Assembly (NCBI GenBank): GCA_947561585.1
Contig: CANNZV010001850.1
Span: forward strand, 105,157 to 169,156
Length of the DNA stretch: 64,000 nt
Source: Caprella mutica
Taxonomy: Eukaryota > Arthropoda > Malacostraca > Amphipoda > Caprellidae
Direction: 5' to 3'
The notes beneath the pieces were generated by a model. That model was not told the DNA's origin. It saw only the letters and a list, made by a program, of their open reading frames with translations, and made no database searches. Position 1 is the stretch's first letter, and every line of letters starts with the position of its first letter. This document shows positions 46,391 through 57,004 of the stretch, one piece after another. The translations under genes and the position numbers were made by a program.

Positions 46391-47160
46391 GTACGGACAA
46401 AATGAGTAACGGACAAAATGATTAGCGAGCAGAATATGAATACAGAATTAAAAATAACATCTAGTTAGTCATCCAACTTATATTAATATCAATTATTGAA
46501 AAATAAAATTGGATAAAATAAACAAGGTAAGCAATATCCTTACATTGACAAATAACATTTAAAATATTAAAACCATTCATCAACACCATGAGTTGTCAGC
46601 CATTGATTGTAAGAGTTCTGGCCCTTTTGTGTCGGGTGTCATGGTATTTATCATAGACTATTCTAATTCTCTCATTAAGCTGGTAGTATTACATGTTTGT
46701 ATTATCAATATTTTTCTCCCATATTCAAGAGTTCTAGAAATGATTCAGTATTTAACTGTTCCAGCTTGATTTTTCCATCAAGTTATGATGAATTACTCAA
46801 ACTTTTCCGTTAATAAAAGCCTGGTGCCATCCTTCCAGTAAGTTATTTTTCCTTGCTAAATTACGTTCGCCATTGACATAAACATTCTATATTTCATTAT
46901 CAAAACAAGGGCGCATTCGTCGGTCACGCTGTATTTCCAGTCAGGTTATAGCATAATACTCCAAGGAATATCCTAATAATTCATCTATTCTTGATCTTTT
47001 ATAAGAAAGCTGTGAACATCTTGACAATGTGGGGGAGACAACAAGGCACACTATAATAGAAATAAAAATTCTTTGTGCTCACTACTCTCAAATTTAAAAT
47101 ATATTATGAATGCATTTAATGTTGTTCGTCATTTTTTAACCGTATGAATTTTGTCCGATC
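46391..47160. mobile_element. Candidate foldback element F6
   Basis: Left end GTACGGACAAAATGAG followed by a second CGGACAAAATGA unit; right end is the inverse ATTTTGTCCGATC. Flanks TAGTTTTTC (46382-46390) and AAGCTTTTC (47161-47169) agree at seven of nine positions. Arms are short, the interior is AT-rich and no ORF is seen. Confidence 0.5.
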
Positions 47161-47176
47161 AAGCTTTTCATGCAGT

Positions 47177-47395
47177 GACTCGTTTCTCTAATAGTACATC
47201 ATCACAATAACTTTCCTATGAAGGTACAAAATCACAGTGACTCTTTTCTCTGATGGTACAAAATCAAAGTGACCTTTTCTCTGATAGTACATCATCACAG
47301 TGACTCTTTTCTTTGATAGTACATCAGCCCAGTGAATCTGTCCTCTGATAGTACATCATTCAGGTTACTCTTTTCTCTGATAGTACATACACCCT
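47177..47395 (+). repeat. ~31-bp degenerate repeat array (about 7 units)
   Basis: Units like CTGATAGTACATCATCACAG followed by TGACTCTTTTCT recur about seven times. The family is also found inverted at 24745-24895. Confidence 0.8.
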
Positions 47396-48176
47396 CTATG
47401 AAATAGTTCTATGATAGCCAGAATGCAGCAGCTGATTTCTATTGCATTTGACCCCTTCAAGTTAGCAACCATTGTCTTTGTTTACAAATTCTCATTTCAT
47501 TTCACTCCTCAGCTATGAATAGAAATAGATCTATTGTATGGGTGAACTTTATATTTTTCGTGACATCGAGTAATACAAAGTAAAATGAAATAATTCATGG
47601 ACATTAATGAAAGCATTTTTCAATGTACTCAATCTATAGAATCGAATACATTCTCTTTCATGAGAATATAGAGGAAAAATATTTAATTATTTAATATATT
47701 ACTCAAACACAATTTTTTTGATATTTATAAAAATTCCTATATGGAACGTCGTATAGGCTTGGATCTTCGATTATTGTTTATCGTAAATAAAGTTGTGTAA
47801 ATGTGTCTATGCAATCTGTTTTTATTTATAAATCCTTTTTTTCAATAAAGAATTGAATCTAATTGAATATACAGTAAGGTAATTTCACTTCACTATTATT
47901 ATAATGAATCAAATTAATAGAACAATTATTAACCGATCAAATAATTCTAGACCCTAGACTCCTACAGTAAAATTGTAAATAGAGTTAAAGACATATTTAC
48001 TATTTTGAGAATATTCTTAACGAGTAAAATCAGTTAATATTTTACTTCCAATTCTTAGTTAGCTATTTACCTATTTGCGCTTCACTTACATAATATTATC
48101 TTTACAGTATAAATTCACATCCCATAACTTGTTATTTTTACATATAATGTATTATATTGTACACAGAGATTGAATT
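47396..48176. other. Interval without recognised features
   Basis: AT-rich sequence; no domain-bearing ORF or clear repeat. Confidence 0.4.
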
Positions 48177-48430
48177 AAGGGGACCGTACTCGACTTTAGA
48201 TAAAATTTGTATTAATAAAGCTAAGGTTCTGAAACTTACTAGCCTTATATAAAATTGAATTGTCTATCGTTTATGTTCGTGGCTTTTTTTCGATTAGACC
48301 AATAGAAAACGAGTTATTGTAATTTCGAACGTATTTCGAACACTTTTTTCAAAAACATACTTCTTTCACAATTTTGAATCTACGGCATTGGGTTTTTTTG
48401 CATTCGGTTATCCAAGAGATTATCTACAAA
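48177..48430 (+). repeat. Repeat family W, half copy
   Basis: Starts TTAAGGGGACCGTAC. Matches the left half of the fuller copy at 48716 onward, through the CTACGGCATT..TTTTTTGCATTCG block. The inverted second half is missing. Confidence 0.7.
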
Positions 48431-48715
48431 ACAGTTTTCTTTTCTGCCTGCAATATCCAATTTATTCTTTTATCATCATTTTAAAATGTTTTATATAGTT
48501 TGATTTGTTCTAGTTATTTGATAATTTTCTCCGAATCTCCATATCAAAATAATATATGTATTTTGGACCGAACTCTGCATTGCTCTTTGAAAAGTTGATC
48601 GGCTCTGTTTTACTGTAGACTGATAAACAAGCCGTCAACTCTAATGACACTATGCCAGTCATCATTTGGGAATATCAAAAGGATGCTATGAAATATAAGA
48701 TACGGTGTGAACCGA

Positions 48716-49490
48716 GTTTAAGGGGACCGTACTTGGTTTTTGAAAATATTTTTATTAATGAAGCTGCAGTTCTGAAACTTAATAGCCTAATATAAAATTG
48801 AATTCTCTATCGCTTATCAAGGCATTCTTTCGATTAGACCCATAGAAAACGAGTTATTCAAATTTCGAACAAATTTTGAATTTATTATTCAAAGACATAA
48901 AACTCATACAATTTAGAATCTACGGCATTAGCGTTTTTTGCATTCGCTTCTCCAAGATATTTTCTACAAAATTCTTCCTTCGAATTTCAATTTTCGAATT
49001 GGTTTTCGAAAAAAAAATGGGAAAACATAAATAAATGGATTCTTTTTCAAAAACAAATTAGAAAATCGAAATTCGAAAGAAACTGTTTTTTAGATATTTC
49101 CCTTGATAATCGAATGCAAAAAACCTCAATACCGTAGCTTCTAAATTGTAAGAGTTGTATGTTTCTGAATACCAATATTTGCAGCTTTTTTTCAATTACT
49201 AGAAAATACTGTTCAAAGTTTTTTAATCTGACAAGTAGCATCCAACTCGTATGAGGTGTAGCGGGTAATTGAGACACATTCTTTCACCTGCCTTAGTGTG
49301 TGTGCTATTAGAAGCACGTTAGATACTAGACATAGCGAGATAATTAATTATTACGAATTATAATTGGCTGAGAGCTCGTTTTTAGAGTGCATATTGACTC
49401 CCTAACTTTCTCCCTCTTCCCAGGGGGTTAGAGTTACACTAGAGCTCTGATATTTCACACAAACAATTAGAAGGTTATTAGGAAACTATT
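48716..49490 (+). repeat. Repeat family W, palindromic copy
   Basis: Starts TTAAGGGGACCGTAC. The central part is a large palindrome: 48895-49000 is the inverse of 49030-49165, sharing ACAATTTAGAA.CTACGG and TTTTTTGCATTCG. The right part (about 49264-49470) is the reverse complement of 60800-61020. No coding potential seen. Confidence 0.75.
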
Positions 49491-50164
49491 CACCCAATAG
49501 AAAATGATGATAAAATTATGCGATTTTCTAATGTACAGTTTCCTTAAATGTGTCCAATAAATCTCCAATATAGCATCATTCGATTTTTATCGAAATATAA
49601 ATCATCTATTATTGATCAATGGTAGGTGAGAATATATTTGAAATATGAATCAAATTCATAAATAAAAACCAATCAATTGAAAAAAAATTTGATGTTATTA
49701 TATTATTTAATTTGACTGTATAGTGTACACTTTACATTGAAGTGATGAAAAATCTATCCTATATATAAAGATGGTCAAAATATAGATTTTTCTAATCAAA
49801 AAATTTTGAAAACCAACTATTACTACTAATTTAAGATATGCGAAGTTGCGTACTATAGCAGAGGTTTTTCGGTAATTTACGGCAGTCTCAGCATTTTTAT
49901 AAGCAACGTTCAGCAGATAATCTATGCGCTCCACAAATTGTTAGAATGAAATATCTAACACTAGAAATAATTGTTTTTAAATAACTAAATTATTCTAATT
50001 TGATGATCAAAAATAGTTGAATATCATTAAATCAATAATGTCAGCTAGCGATAGTTTCAGACTTCCTTGTGTAGCAATATTACTACTTAAGAGTTTATTC
50101 CATTGTATTAGCTGCCTATAGACTTCTATATCCTGTATCTAAATTGAGGTTCAATTGAAAATCT
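49491..50164. other. Interval without a gene
   Basis: AT-rich. TTAGAATGAA.TATCTAACACTAGAA at about 49940 recurs near 58967, and TTATTCTAATTTGATGA at about 49992 recurs near 59654, so part is a dispersed repeat. A GCGATAG.TTCA.ACTTCCTTGTG.AGCA block near 50050 recurs near 60342. Confidence 0.45.
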
Positions 50165-50490
50165 TATCAAGAAGATGTCATGCGTTTTTTATTATCTTTT
50201 AGTAGCCTAGACCCAAATTCATACCACATATTATTAATTGAGAAAAGGGCTCAGAGTAGTACACCTTCTTCGGAAAGTCGGCATCCTATTCTAACGGTGG
50301 CACTGTAGACAGGATGTGGATAAATATGGTTCAAGTAAAGGGTCACTAGAGTGGCAGGAAGTCTATTAAAGAAGTCTATACAAGGAAGAAGAAGAGGAAT
50401 CACTTTTATTTCAAAAGCTGCACTATCACTTTCCCGCAGTCATGAAGAGAAGTATTTAAGAGTCAGCGTTTGACTAGCCAACATACAGAT
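50165..50490 (+). repeat. Dispersed repeat family R, copy 2
   Basis: Matches 6930-7260 and, in its first part, 60415-60545, in the same orientation. Confidence 0.7.
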
Positions 50491-50979
50491 GAAATCCACA
50501 CCTCCACGTTGGTCAGTAAACAAAATACTCTGCAAAGAGTTAGCGACAATTGAGAGGCCCTGCGTTGAATATCAGCAGCGGCAAAAGAAGCCCCCTTTTT
50601 TGTTTTCCAGTGGCAAATAAGGTACTCCGATGTGCATCGAGAAATAGTAAATAAACTATTCATCGAACACAATTAGACAGAAAGTGAAATTACCATAACG
50701 ATATATTAGCCTTACCTGCAGATAGAGGCATTCAGGGAATAAACCAGTACAAAACTCAGGTGCCGCATAGCCATTAAAATTAGAAAAATTGTAGAAAATA
50801 TATCTCTCAAGTGTTATTTGGCTGTAATATGGGTATAATTTGTAAAATATATTAACAATAGTTTTATTCATTTAATTTAGCATCACTCAAATGCTTTGCA
50901 ATAATCCATCATAGGATTATTGCATCAGGTGCTGCATCAATAAACTGCTTTGTTTTAGTGCCGTCTGATTTTTATTAGT

Positions 50980-51189
50980 TTGTATCAGGACATTCACGGA
51001 AAAGGAAACTACATTAAAGATATAGAAGCCAAAGAGATAAAATGGTTCACTGGTTTATATAGGTACCAATTACATGAAAATGAGTTACCACATCGCCTTA
51101 TGATTCAGACAATGAACGGAAAGACGGCTGACTCGAAATGTTTTTTTTTTTTCATTGGTAAAAAAAACTTGATGAATTTCAGAAATTAA
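50980..51189 (+). other. Unidentified short ORF (69 codons)
   Basis: Begins MYQDIHGKGNYIKDIEAKEI; composition is protein-like over the first 50 residues, then a T-run adds Phe residues. No domain is recognised. It could be an exon-like fragment or a transposase remnant. It lies about 500 bases left of the copia insertion. Confidence 0.25.
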
Positions 51190-51708
51190 ACATTGCTGTC
51201 TTTATGCCCATACCATCAAATTTAACATCGAAGAATCAACCTATCTCAGCACCAATCATACTATTATTTCGATATCATCAGAGCAATTGCAAGTGGAAAA
51301 GTATACCAACAGTTACAGCTCAAGAATCTGAGCAAATCAGATAATTATCGTTTACTTACCACCGTAAATAAAATATTACGATCGTGTGTTGAAACCAAAG
51401 AACCATATTAACTGTCAAGATTATTATGGAGTATATTATGGAAGGTTACCCTCCAATATTTTTCAAATAAGGTGGCCTCACAGTCTCAGAATGGAATTTA
51501 TCATCGATATATTAAAGATAATTTAGCTACTCGGTCTCTAAGTATTGAAGTGAAAAATATAATTCATCCTGTATAATTCAATAAATTTCTTACTATGCTG
51601 ATCTAGAACATTTTTATTTCAGTATGATTAGCGATGTAGAGAGTATTATTAAAGTACTCACACGGAGAATTGGATCAAATAGACTAAACATCAACTTTTA
51701 CGAAAGAC
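51190..51708. other. Left flank of the copia insertion
   Basis: AT-rich sequence without a recognised feature up to the target duplication. Confidence 0.4.
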
Positions 51709-51713
51709 GTACG
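51709..51713. other. Copia target-site duplication, left
   Basis: GTACG, identical to 57000-57004. Five bp is the usual Ty1/copia duplication. Confidence 0.9.
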
Positions 51714-52054
51714 TGTTGAAATTTTAGTTAAATGTATTACACACTCGTTATATATTTAATGTTAACTTCCTGTTAGACTAGCTCAGCTATATTAAATTAC
51801 CTATTGTTTCAATAACTATGTATTACTTTTAATGAGAAACGGACATAAAGTCTAAAGTCGATCACACTTCCGTCGAGGGTTAAATACCCTGACTGGTAGC
51901 TTCTGAAGGCAGTCTGTCTTTAACATTACTCAGAGAGAGATATGATTCACTCATCTCTCTATATAGACTTCTAATTGTATAACATATTTACTCTTTAAAA
52001 TAAACTCTATGTCTTAACGTTGTTAACCCACTGTTATTTAACCTAATTCTAACA
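51714..52054 (+). repeat. 5' LTR of the copia element
   Basis: 341 bp, TGTTGAAA...CTAACA ends. Contains a TATA-like CTATATAGA at 51959-51967 and an AATAAA signal at 51999-52004, in the right order for U3, R and polyadenylation. By eye it is identical to 56659-56999, so the insertion is very recent. Confidence 0.95.
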
Positions 52055-52068
52055 GGTTATGGGCCCAG
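52055..52068 (+). other. Primer binding site: half-tRNA type (initiator Met)
   Basis: GGTTATGGGCCCAG directly follows the LTR and is complementary to the anticodon arm of eukaryotic initiator tRNA-Met (CTGGGCCCATAACC), not to a tRNA 3' end. This is the arrangement known for Drosophila copia, where a half-tRNA cleaved in the anticodon stem primes. The match stops after 14 bases. Confidence 0.85.
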
Positions 52069-52356
52069 TGAACGATAAGAGTTTAAAAATCAAATTATGT
52101 TTAAACAAATTAGAAGTTTATAATAGTAATAAAAACGAAGTGCTGTGAAAAAAGTGTTAACCTATATGAAACATATCACTAAAAACGCTTGCGTAAGCAT
52201 ATCGTGGTCACGCGCTAATGAGGTCAATTATAATGATTGCTCTAGCGAAAAATGCACTTGTGTTATAATATAATGATTTAGTATTTTTGCGGAAGAGGTG
52301 TCAAGAGAGGTCACAAATTACCTTTAAATCTGTGACCTTATCCTTTGGTAAACAGT

Positions 52357-52700
52357 CTTTCAACAAAAGGTTCTTGCGAACTAAGGCTGTGTTACTGTTC
52401 CAATTAAATATTAATAATTATAGTCAGTGAAGTTATTCTTATGAATTAGAATAATTTTAAAACATCAAACTCAGTTAAACAGTAAATCAATTTAACTGCT
52501 GTGGTTGGTTATGTTTGTTATAGTATTGAATGATAATAAATACTTTCAACAAAAGGATCTTGCGAACTGAGATTTCTGTTGTTGTTCCAATTGAATATTA
52601 ATAATTATATTCAGTTATTCTTATGAATTAGAATAATGTTAAAACATCAGTTCAGTTAAACAGTAAATCAATTTAACTGCATTGGTTGTTTATGTTTGGT
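52357..52700 (+). repeat. 186-bp imperfect tandem duplication in the copia leader
   Basis: The stretch beginning CTTTCAACAAAAGG at 52357 repeats from 52543, with CTTGCGAACT, GTTCCAATT, AATATTAATAATTATA and the TTAAACAGTAAATCAATTTA block in both copies. The second copy ends shortly before the gag ATG. The repeats differ at many positions although the LTRs are identical, so the duplication is older than this insertion. Confidence 0.85.
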
Positions 52701-52705
52701 AAATA

Positions 52706-55700
52706 TTGAAGAAATACTTTGAAAACATGTCTTCAAATAAGTTACAGGGGATTGTTCCCCTAGACGGAAATAATTACCCTACATGGAGGATACAAATGAA
52801 GATGTATCTCTTACGAGAGAAACTGATGGATTTTGCGGATGGATCTAAAACAGTTCCAATTGATTCAGCTTCAACTGAGGTGAAGAATGCCTATGCTAAT
52901 AATTATAATAAAGCTCTGGCAGATATAGTACTATCTATTTCACCGGATCAATTGTACTTAGTTGGACAACCGACGGATCCACACGCTGTCTGGACTACAC
53001 TTCAAGACACGTTTCAAAAGAACACGTGGGCTAACAAATTTCGTCTGAAGAAAAAGCTCTACAATCTAAAATTGAAGTCTCCTGATCTACTCGACTTTCA
53101 TTTGAAGGAACTAACTGAAGTTTTTCAAGAGCTTGCCTTGTTAAATCAAGTGATCAGTGAAGAGGATAAAGTGATTTGTCTTCTGTCATCACTGCCAGGG
53201 CCGTTTGAAGTGCTTGTCACTGCACTTGAAGCTCAGACAGACATCCCTAACTGGATTACCGTAGCTGACACACTCCGGAGAGAAGCTGAAAAGTTGAGTA
53301 TTAAAACCAATAATGCATTAGCATTATCAAATACTCAGAATTATGCTGGAGTAAACAAACAGTCCATCATTTGCCATTTCTGCAATAAGATGGGACACCT
53401 GAAAAAGGACTGCTTTAAATTTAAAAGGTCTTCTCAAACTAATAGAACTCAAAACCAGCCAAATGTTGTAAATGTAAGTCATATAGAACTAAATCACACA
53501 ATGTATGTTAATGATATCGCTCTTTGTAACAAATATGCCGACAGTAATATTTGGATAATAGATTCAGGCTCTTCATCACACATGAGTGGTGATAAAAATT
53601 TATGTAAAGATTTTGCAAATATTAGCAAACCTATAAATGTTAAAGTAGGAAATGGAGATGTCTTACAAGCTATTTCACTAGGAAATGTTTCTGTTATTGT
53701 GAATATACCAGGTGGTGGAAGTAGAACATGTAAAATAAATGATGTACTATATGTGCCAAATCTAGCTTTTAATCTACTATCAGTGTCTAAAATGACAAGT
53801 AATAATAAATCTATTATTTTTGAAAATGATAAATGTAAAATTTTGAACGAAAATAAAGAGTTAATGGCTGAGGCCAACTGTGTTGGTAAACTCTATTATC
53901 TTAATACTTTAGTTCATAAAGCTGCAGTAACTGTAGATCAAAATGAAGTAAACTTTCTATGGCACAGAAGGCTCGGTCATATAGGTAAAGATAACTTGAC
54001 TAAAATGATCCGAACTAAATCAGTAAATGGTCTGGATAGTAAATTAAAAGCTATAGAAGGCGTGTGTGAACACTGCTGTAATGGGAAAATGCATAAAATA
54101 CCTTTTTCTACAAGCATTAAGAAAAATTGTAAACCTCTTGATTTAATCCACACCGATGTCTGTGGGAAAATTACTCCCACTTCCAGGGGTAATAATTCAT
54201 ATTTTCTGACCTTTATTGATCATGCTACTCGATACTCCTGGATATATGTTATTGCACATAAGAGTGATGTGTTTCAGAAGTTTTTGGAATGGAAAGCTAT
54301 GGTTGAAAATATTTATGAAAGGAAAATTAAAACCTTGCAGTCAGATAATGGAGGAGAATATACCTCAAATAAGTTTGAATCATATTTACGAAATGAAGGT
54401 ATAATTCACCAGAAATCCATTCCTAAAACTCCTGAACAAAATGGGTTAGCTGAAAGATTTAATAGAACTATTATGGAAAAAGTTAGATGTATGTTATCTG
54501 ATTCAGGAATTGATAAGGAATTCTGGGGTGAAGCACTATATACTGCAAATTATCTAAATAATAGATGCATTAATTCATATTTAGTAAATAAAACTCCATA
54601 TGAAGCTTTAAATCGTAGAAAACCCAACATCGGGCATATAAAAGTTTTTGGATGCACAGGGTACGCACATATTTCTCGAGAGGAAAGATCTAAGTTAGAA
54701 AATAAAGCTACCAAATGTCTGTTTATTGGCTATGGCACAGTTACTAAAGGGTATAAGATGTATGATGTTGAATCTAAAAGAATCTTCTTTTCCAGGAATG
54801 TAACCTTTGATGAATCAATTTCATCTAAGATTGAGAGCCCTCAACTGAGTGAGACTCCTACCTCTCCACTGGTGTTCCATTCAGAAGATTCAGAACCTGC
54901 TGGACCAGAGAATCAACCTTCTGACGATAACCCTCCAATACTCCTCCCTGAGGCGCAACCTGTACCAGCTATCAGTCCTAATGAGGATCTTAGACGATCT
55001 TCCAGAATTCGTCGAGCTCCTATTAGATATGGTAGTTGGGAGTATGATCATGTTGAAGATGAGGAGGAGGGTTTATTAGTCAATGGGAATATCAATATCG
55101 AACCTAGGTCGGTATCTGAGGCTCTTAATAGCGGTTCTGAATCCTCTAAATGGAAACATGCCATGGAGAGGGAATTAAATGCTTTTGAGAAACATAAAGT
55201 TTTTGAACTCGTAAAACCTACCTCAGATTTAAATATAATTAAATCTAAATGGGTGTTTAAAAGAAAAAAGGGATCTGATGGTAGAGTGGTTTCATATAAA
55301 GCTAGATTAGTCGCTCAGGGTTTTTTACAGAGACCTGGAATCGACTATGATGAAATTTTTGCTCCTGTAGTGAGATTTGAATCGGTGCGAACCATGTTAT
55401 CTTTAGCAGCTAACCAAAAATTATTTGTACATCACTTGGATGTAAATTCTGCTTTTTTGAATGGGGATCTTAAAGAAAATGTTTATATTAGACAGCCTCC
55501 TGGCTATGCTATTCCAGGAAAAGAAGATTTAGTATGTAAACTTAATAAATCTATGTATGGATTAAAACAATCACCCAAATGTTGGAATGATGCGTTGGAT
55601 GCATATCTTAAATCCTTAGGCTTTATTCAGTCCTCTTGTGACTCTTGTATATATGTTAAATTAATCAATAACTCTCCATGCTTCATTTCTGTGTATGTAG

Positions 55701-56641
55701 ATGATATTATTGTAGCATGTAAGAACTATGATGACCTGACTAAAATCAAGATTGATTTAAGTGCTAAATTTGAGATGAAAGACTTAGGTAAATTATCCTA
55801 TTTCTTAGGCATAAAAATCGTTCAAGACGAAAATAAAATAGCCCTAAATCAATCTTCATTTGTCAACGAGTTATTAGATAGATTTGAATTCAATAATTGC
55901 AAACCTATTTCAACCCCTGCTGATGTTAATTCACATTTGGAATCAACTACTGATGAGTGTGAACTAGTAGACAAAACTAAATATCAATCAGCTGTAGGTG
56001 CCTTACTGTATCTATCTACTAAAACTAGACCTGACATAACTTATGCAGTTGGAAATGTCTCTAAATTTTGTTCCAATCCAAACACTAAGCACTGGTCTGC
56101 AATTAAGAGAATATTTAGATACCTAAAAGGCACACCGGATCTTGGCATTACATATGGTAATGAAGATTCTGAGTTGATAGGTTATTCTGATGCCGACTGG
56201 GCAGGAAACAGAGTTGATAGGAAAAGTACTTCTGGCCAATGCTTTATGTTAAATAATTCCATTATTTCTTGGCGCTCTGTGAAACAGTCATGTGTTGCTT
56301 TATCAACAGCTGAAGCTGAATATGTTTCCCTCTCTGGAGCCTCCCAAGAAGCTGTATTTCTAAATAAATTACTATTAGATTTTAAAGTACCAAATAAGAA
56401 TCCTATAGTTTTGTTTGAGGATAATCAGTCAGCTATTTGTATTGCTAAAAATGAAAAAAATCATCCTAGATCGAAACACATTGATATTAAATTTCATTAC
56501 ATTAGAGATCTTGTTGCTTCAAACACAATTAAACTTGTGTATTGCCCCAGCGAAACTATGCTCGCTGACATATTCACTAAACCGTTGCCTCTTGATAGAT
56601 TTACCAAATTAGTTGAATTAATAGGCATGAAAAATATATAA
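52706..56641 (+). CDS. gag-pol: Ty1/copia Gag-Pol polyprotein, apparently intact
   Basis: 1311 codons in one frame; the ATG at 52706 or, more like other copia Gags, the ATG at 52727 (MSSNKLQG). Domains: gag (about 8-220) with one CCHC knuckle, CHFCNKMGHLKKDC (223-236); protease DSGSS (286-290); integrase HHCC zinc motif (420-457) and catalytic D484, D547, E583, the last two 35 residues apart; RT with YVDD (997-1000); RNase H with SDADWAG (1161-1167), E1203 and D1239. The order PR-IN-RT-RH defines Ty1/copia. All catalytic residues are present, there is no stop or frameshift, the LTRs match, and the target duplication is perfect. Gag and Pol share one frame with no frameshift site. On sequence it is the best candidate in the window for an active element. 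Confidence 0.95.
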   Translation: MKKYFENMSSNKLQGIVPLDGNNYPTWRIQMKMYLLREKLMDFADGSKTVPIDSASTEVKNAYANNYNKALADIVLSISPDQLYLVGQPTDPHAVWTTLQDTFQKNTWANKFRLKKKLYNLKLKSPDLLDFHLKELTEVFQELALLNQVISEEDKVICLLSSLPGPFEVLVTALEAQTDIPNWITVADTLRREAEKLSIKTNNALALSNTQNYAGVNKQSIICHFCNKMGHLKKDCFKFKRSSQTNRTQNQPNVVNVSHIELNHTMYVNDIALCNKYADSNIWIIDSGSSSHMSGDKNLCKDFANISKPINVKVGNGDVLQAISLGNVSVIVNIPGGGSRTCKINDVLYVPNLAFNLLSVSKMTSNNKSIIFENDKCKILNENKELMAEANCVGKLYYLNTLVHKAAVTVDQNEVNFLWHRRLGHIGKDNLTKMIRTKSVNGLDSKLKAIEGVCEHCCNGKMHKIPFSTSIKKNCKPLDLIHTDVCGKITPTSRGNNSYFLTFIDHATRYSWIYVIAHKSDVFQKFLEWKAMVENIYERKIKTLQSDNGGEYTSNKFESYLRNEGIIHQKSIPKTPEQNGLAERFNRTIMEKVRCMLSDSGIDKEFWGEALYTANYLNNRCINSYLVNKTPYEALNRRKPNIGHIKVFGCTGYAHISREERSKLENKATKCLFIGYGTVTKGYKMYDVESKRIFFSRNVTFDESISSKIESPQLSETPTSPLVFHSEDSEPAGPENQPSDDNPPILLPEAQPVPAISPNEDLRRSSRIRRAPIRYGSWEYDHVEDEEEGLLVNGNINIEPRSVSEALNSGSESSKWKHAMERELNAFEKHKVFELVKPTSDLNIIKSKWVFKRKKGSDGRVVSYKARLVAQGFLQRPGIDYDEIFAPVVRFESVRTMLSLAANQKLFVHHLDVNSAFLNGDLKENVYIRQPPGYAIPGKEDLVCKLNKSMYGLKQSPKCWNDALDAYLKSLGFIQSSCDSCIYVKLINNSPCFISVYVDDIIVACKNYDDLTKIKIDLSAKFEMKDLGKLSYFLGIKIVQDENKIALNQSSFVNELLDRFEFNNCKPISTPADVNSHLESTTDECELVDKTKYQSAVGALLYLSTKTRPDITYAVGNVSKFCSNPNTKHWSAIKRIFRYLKGTPDLGITYGNEDSELIGYSDADWAGNRVDRKSTSGQCFMLNNSIISWRSVKQSCVALSTAEAEYVSLSGASQEAVFLNKLLLDFKVPNKNPIVLFEDNQSAICIAKNEKNHPRSKHIDIKFHYIRDLVASNTIKLVYCPSETMLADIFTKPLPLDRFTKLVELIGMKNI

Positions 56642-56649
56642 TGTCGTGT

Positions 56650-56658
56650 GAGGAGGAG
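56650..56658 (+). other. Polypurine tract of the copia element
   Basis: GAGGAGGAG directly precedes the 3' LTR, eight bases after the gag-pol stop. Confidence 0.8.
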
Positions 56659-56999
56659 TGTTGAAATTTTAGTTAAATGTATTACACACTCGTTATATAT
56701 TTAATGTTAACTTCCTGTTAGACTAGCTCAGCTATATTAAATTACCTATTGTTTCAATAACTATGTATTACTTTTAATGAGAAACGGACATAAAGTCTAA
56801 AGTCGATCACACTTCCGTCGAGGGTTAAATACCCTGACTGGTAGCTTCTGAAGGCAGTCTGTCTTTAACATTACTCAGAGAGAGATATGATTCACTCATC
56901 TCTCTATATAGACTTCTAATTGTATAACATATTTACTCTTTAAAATAAACTCTATGTCTTAACGTTGTTAACCCACTGTTATTTAACCTAATTCTAACA
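56659..56999 (+). repeat. 3' LTR of the copia element
   Basis: 341 bp, identical by eye to 51714-52054; TG...CA ends. Confidence 0.95.
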
Positions 57000-57004
57000 G
57001 TACG
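57000..57004. other. Copia target-site duplication, right
   Basis: GTACG, identical to 51709-51713. Confidence 0.9.
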
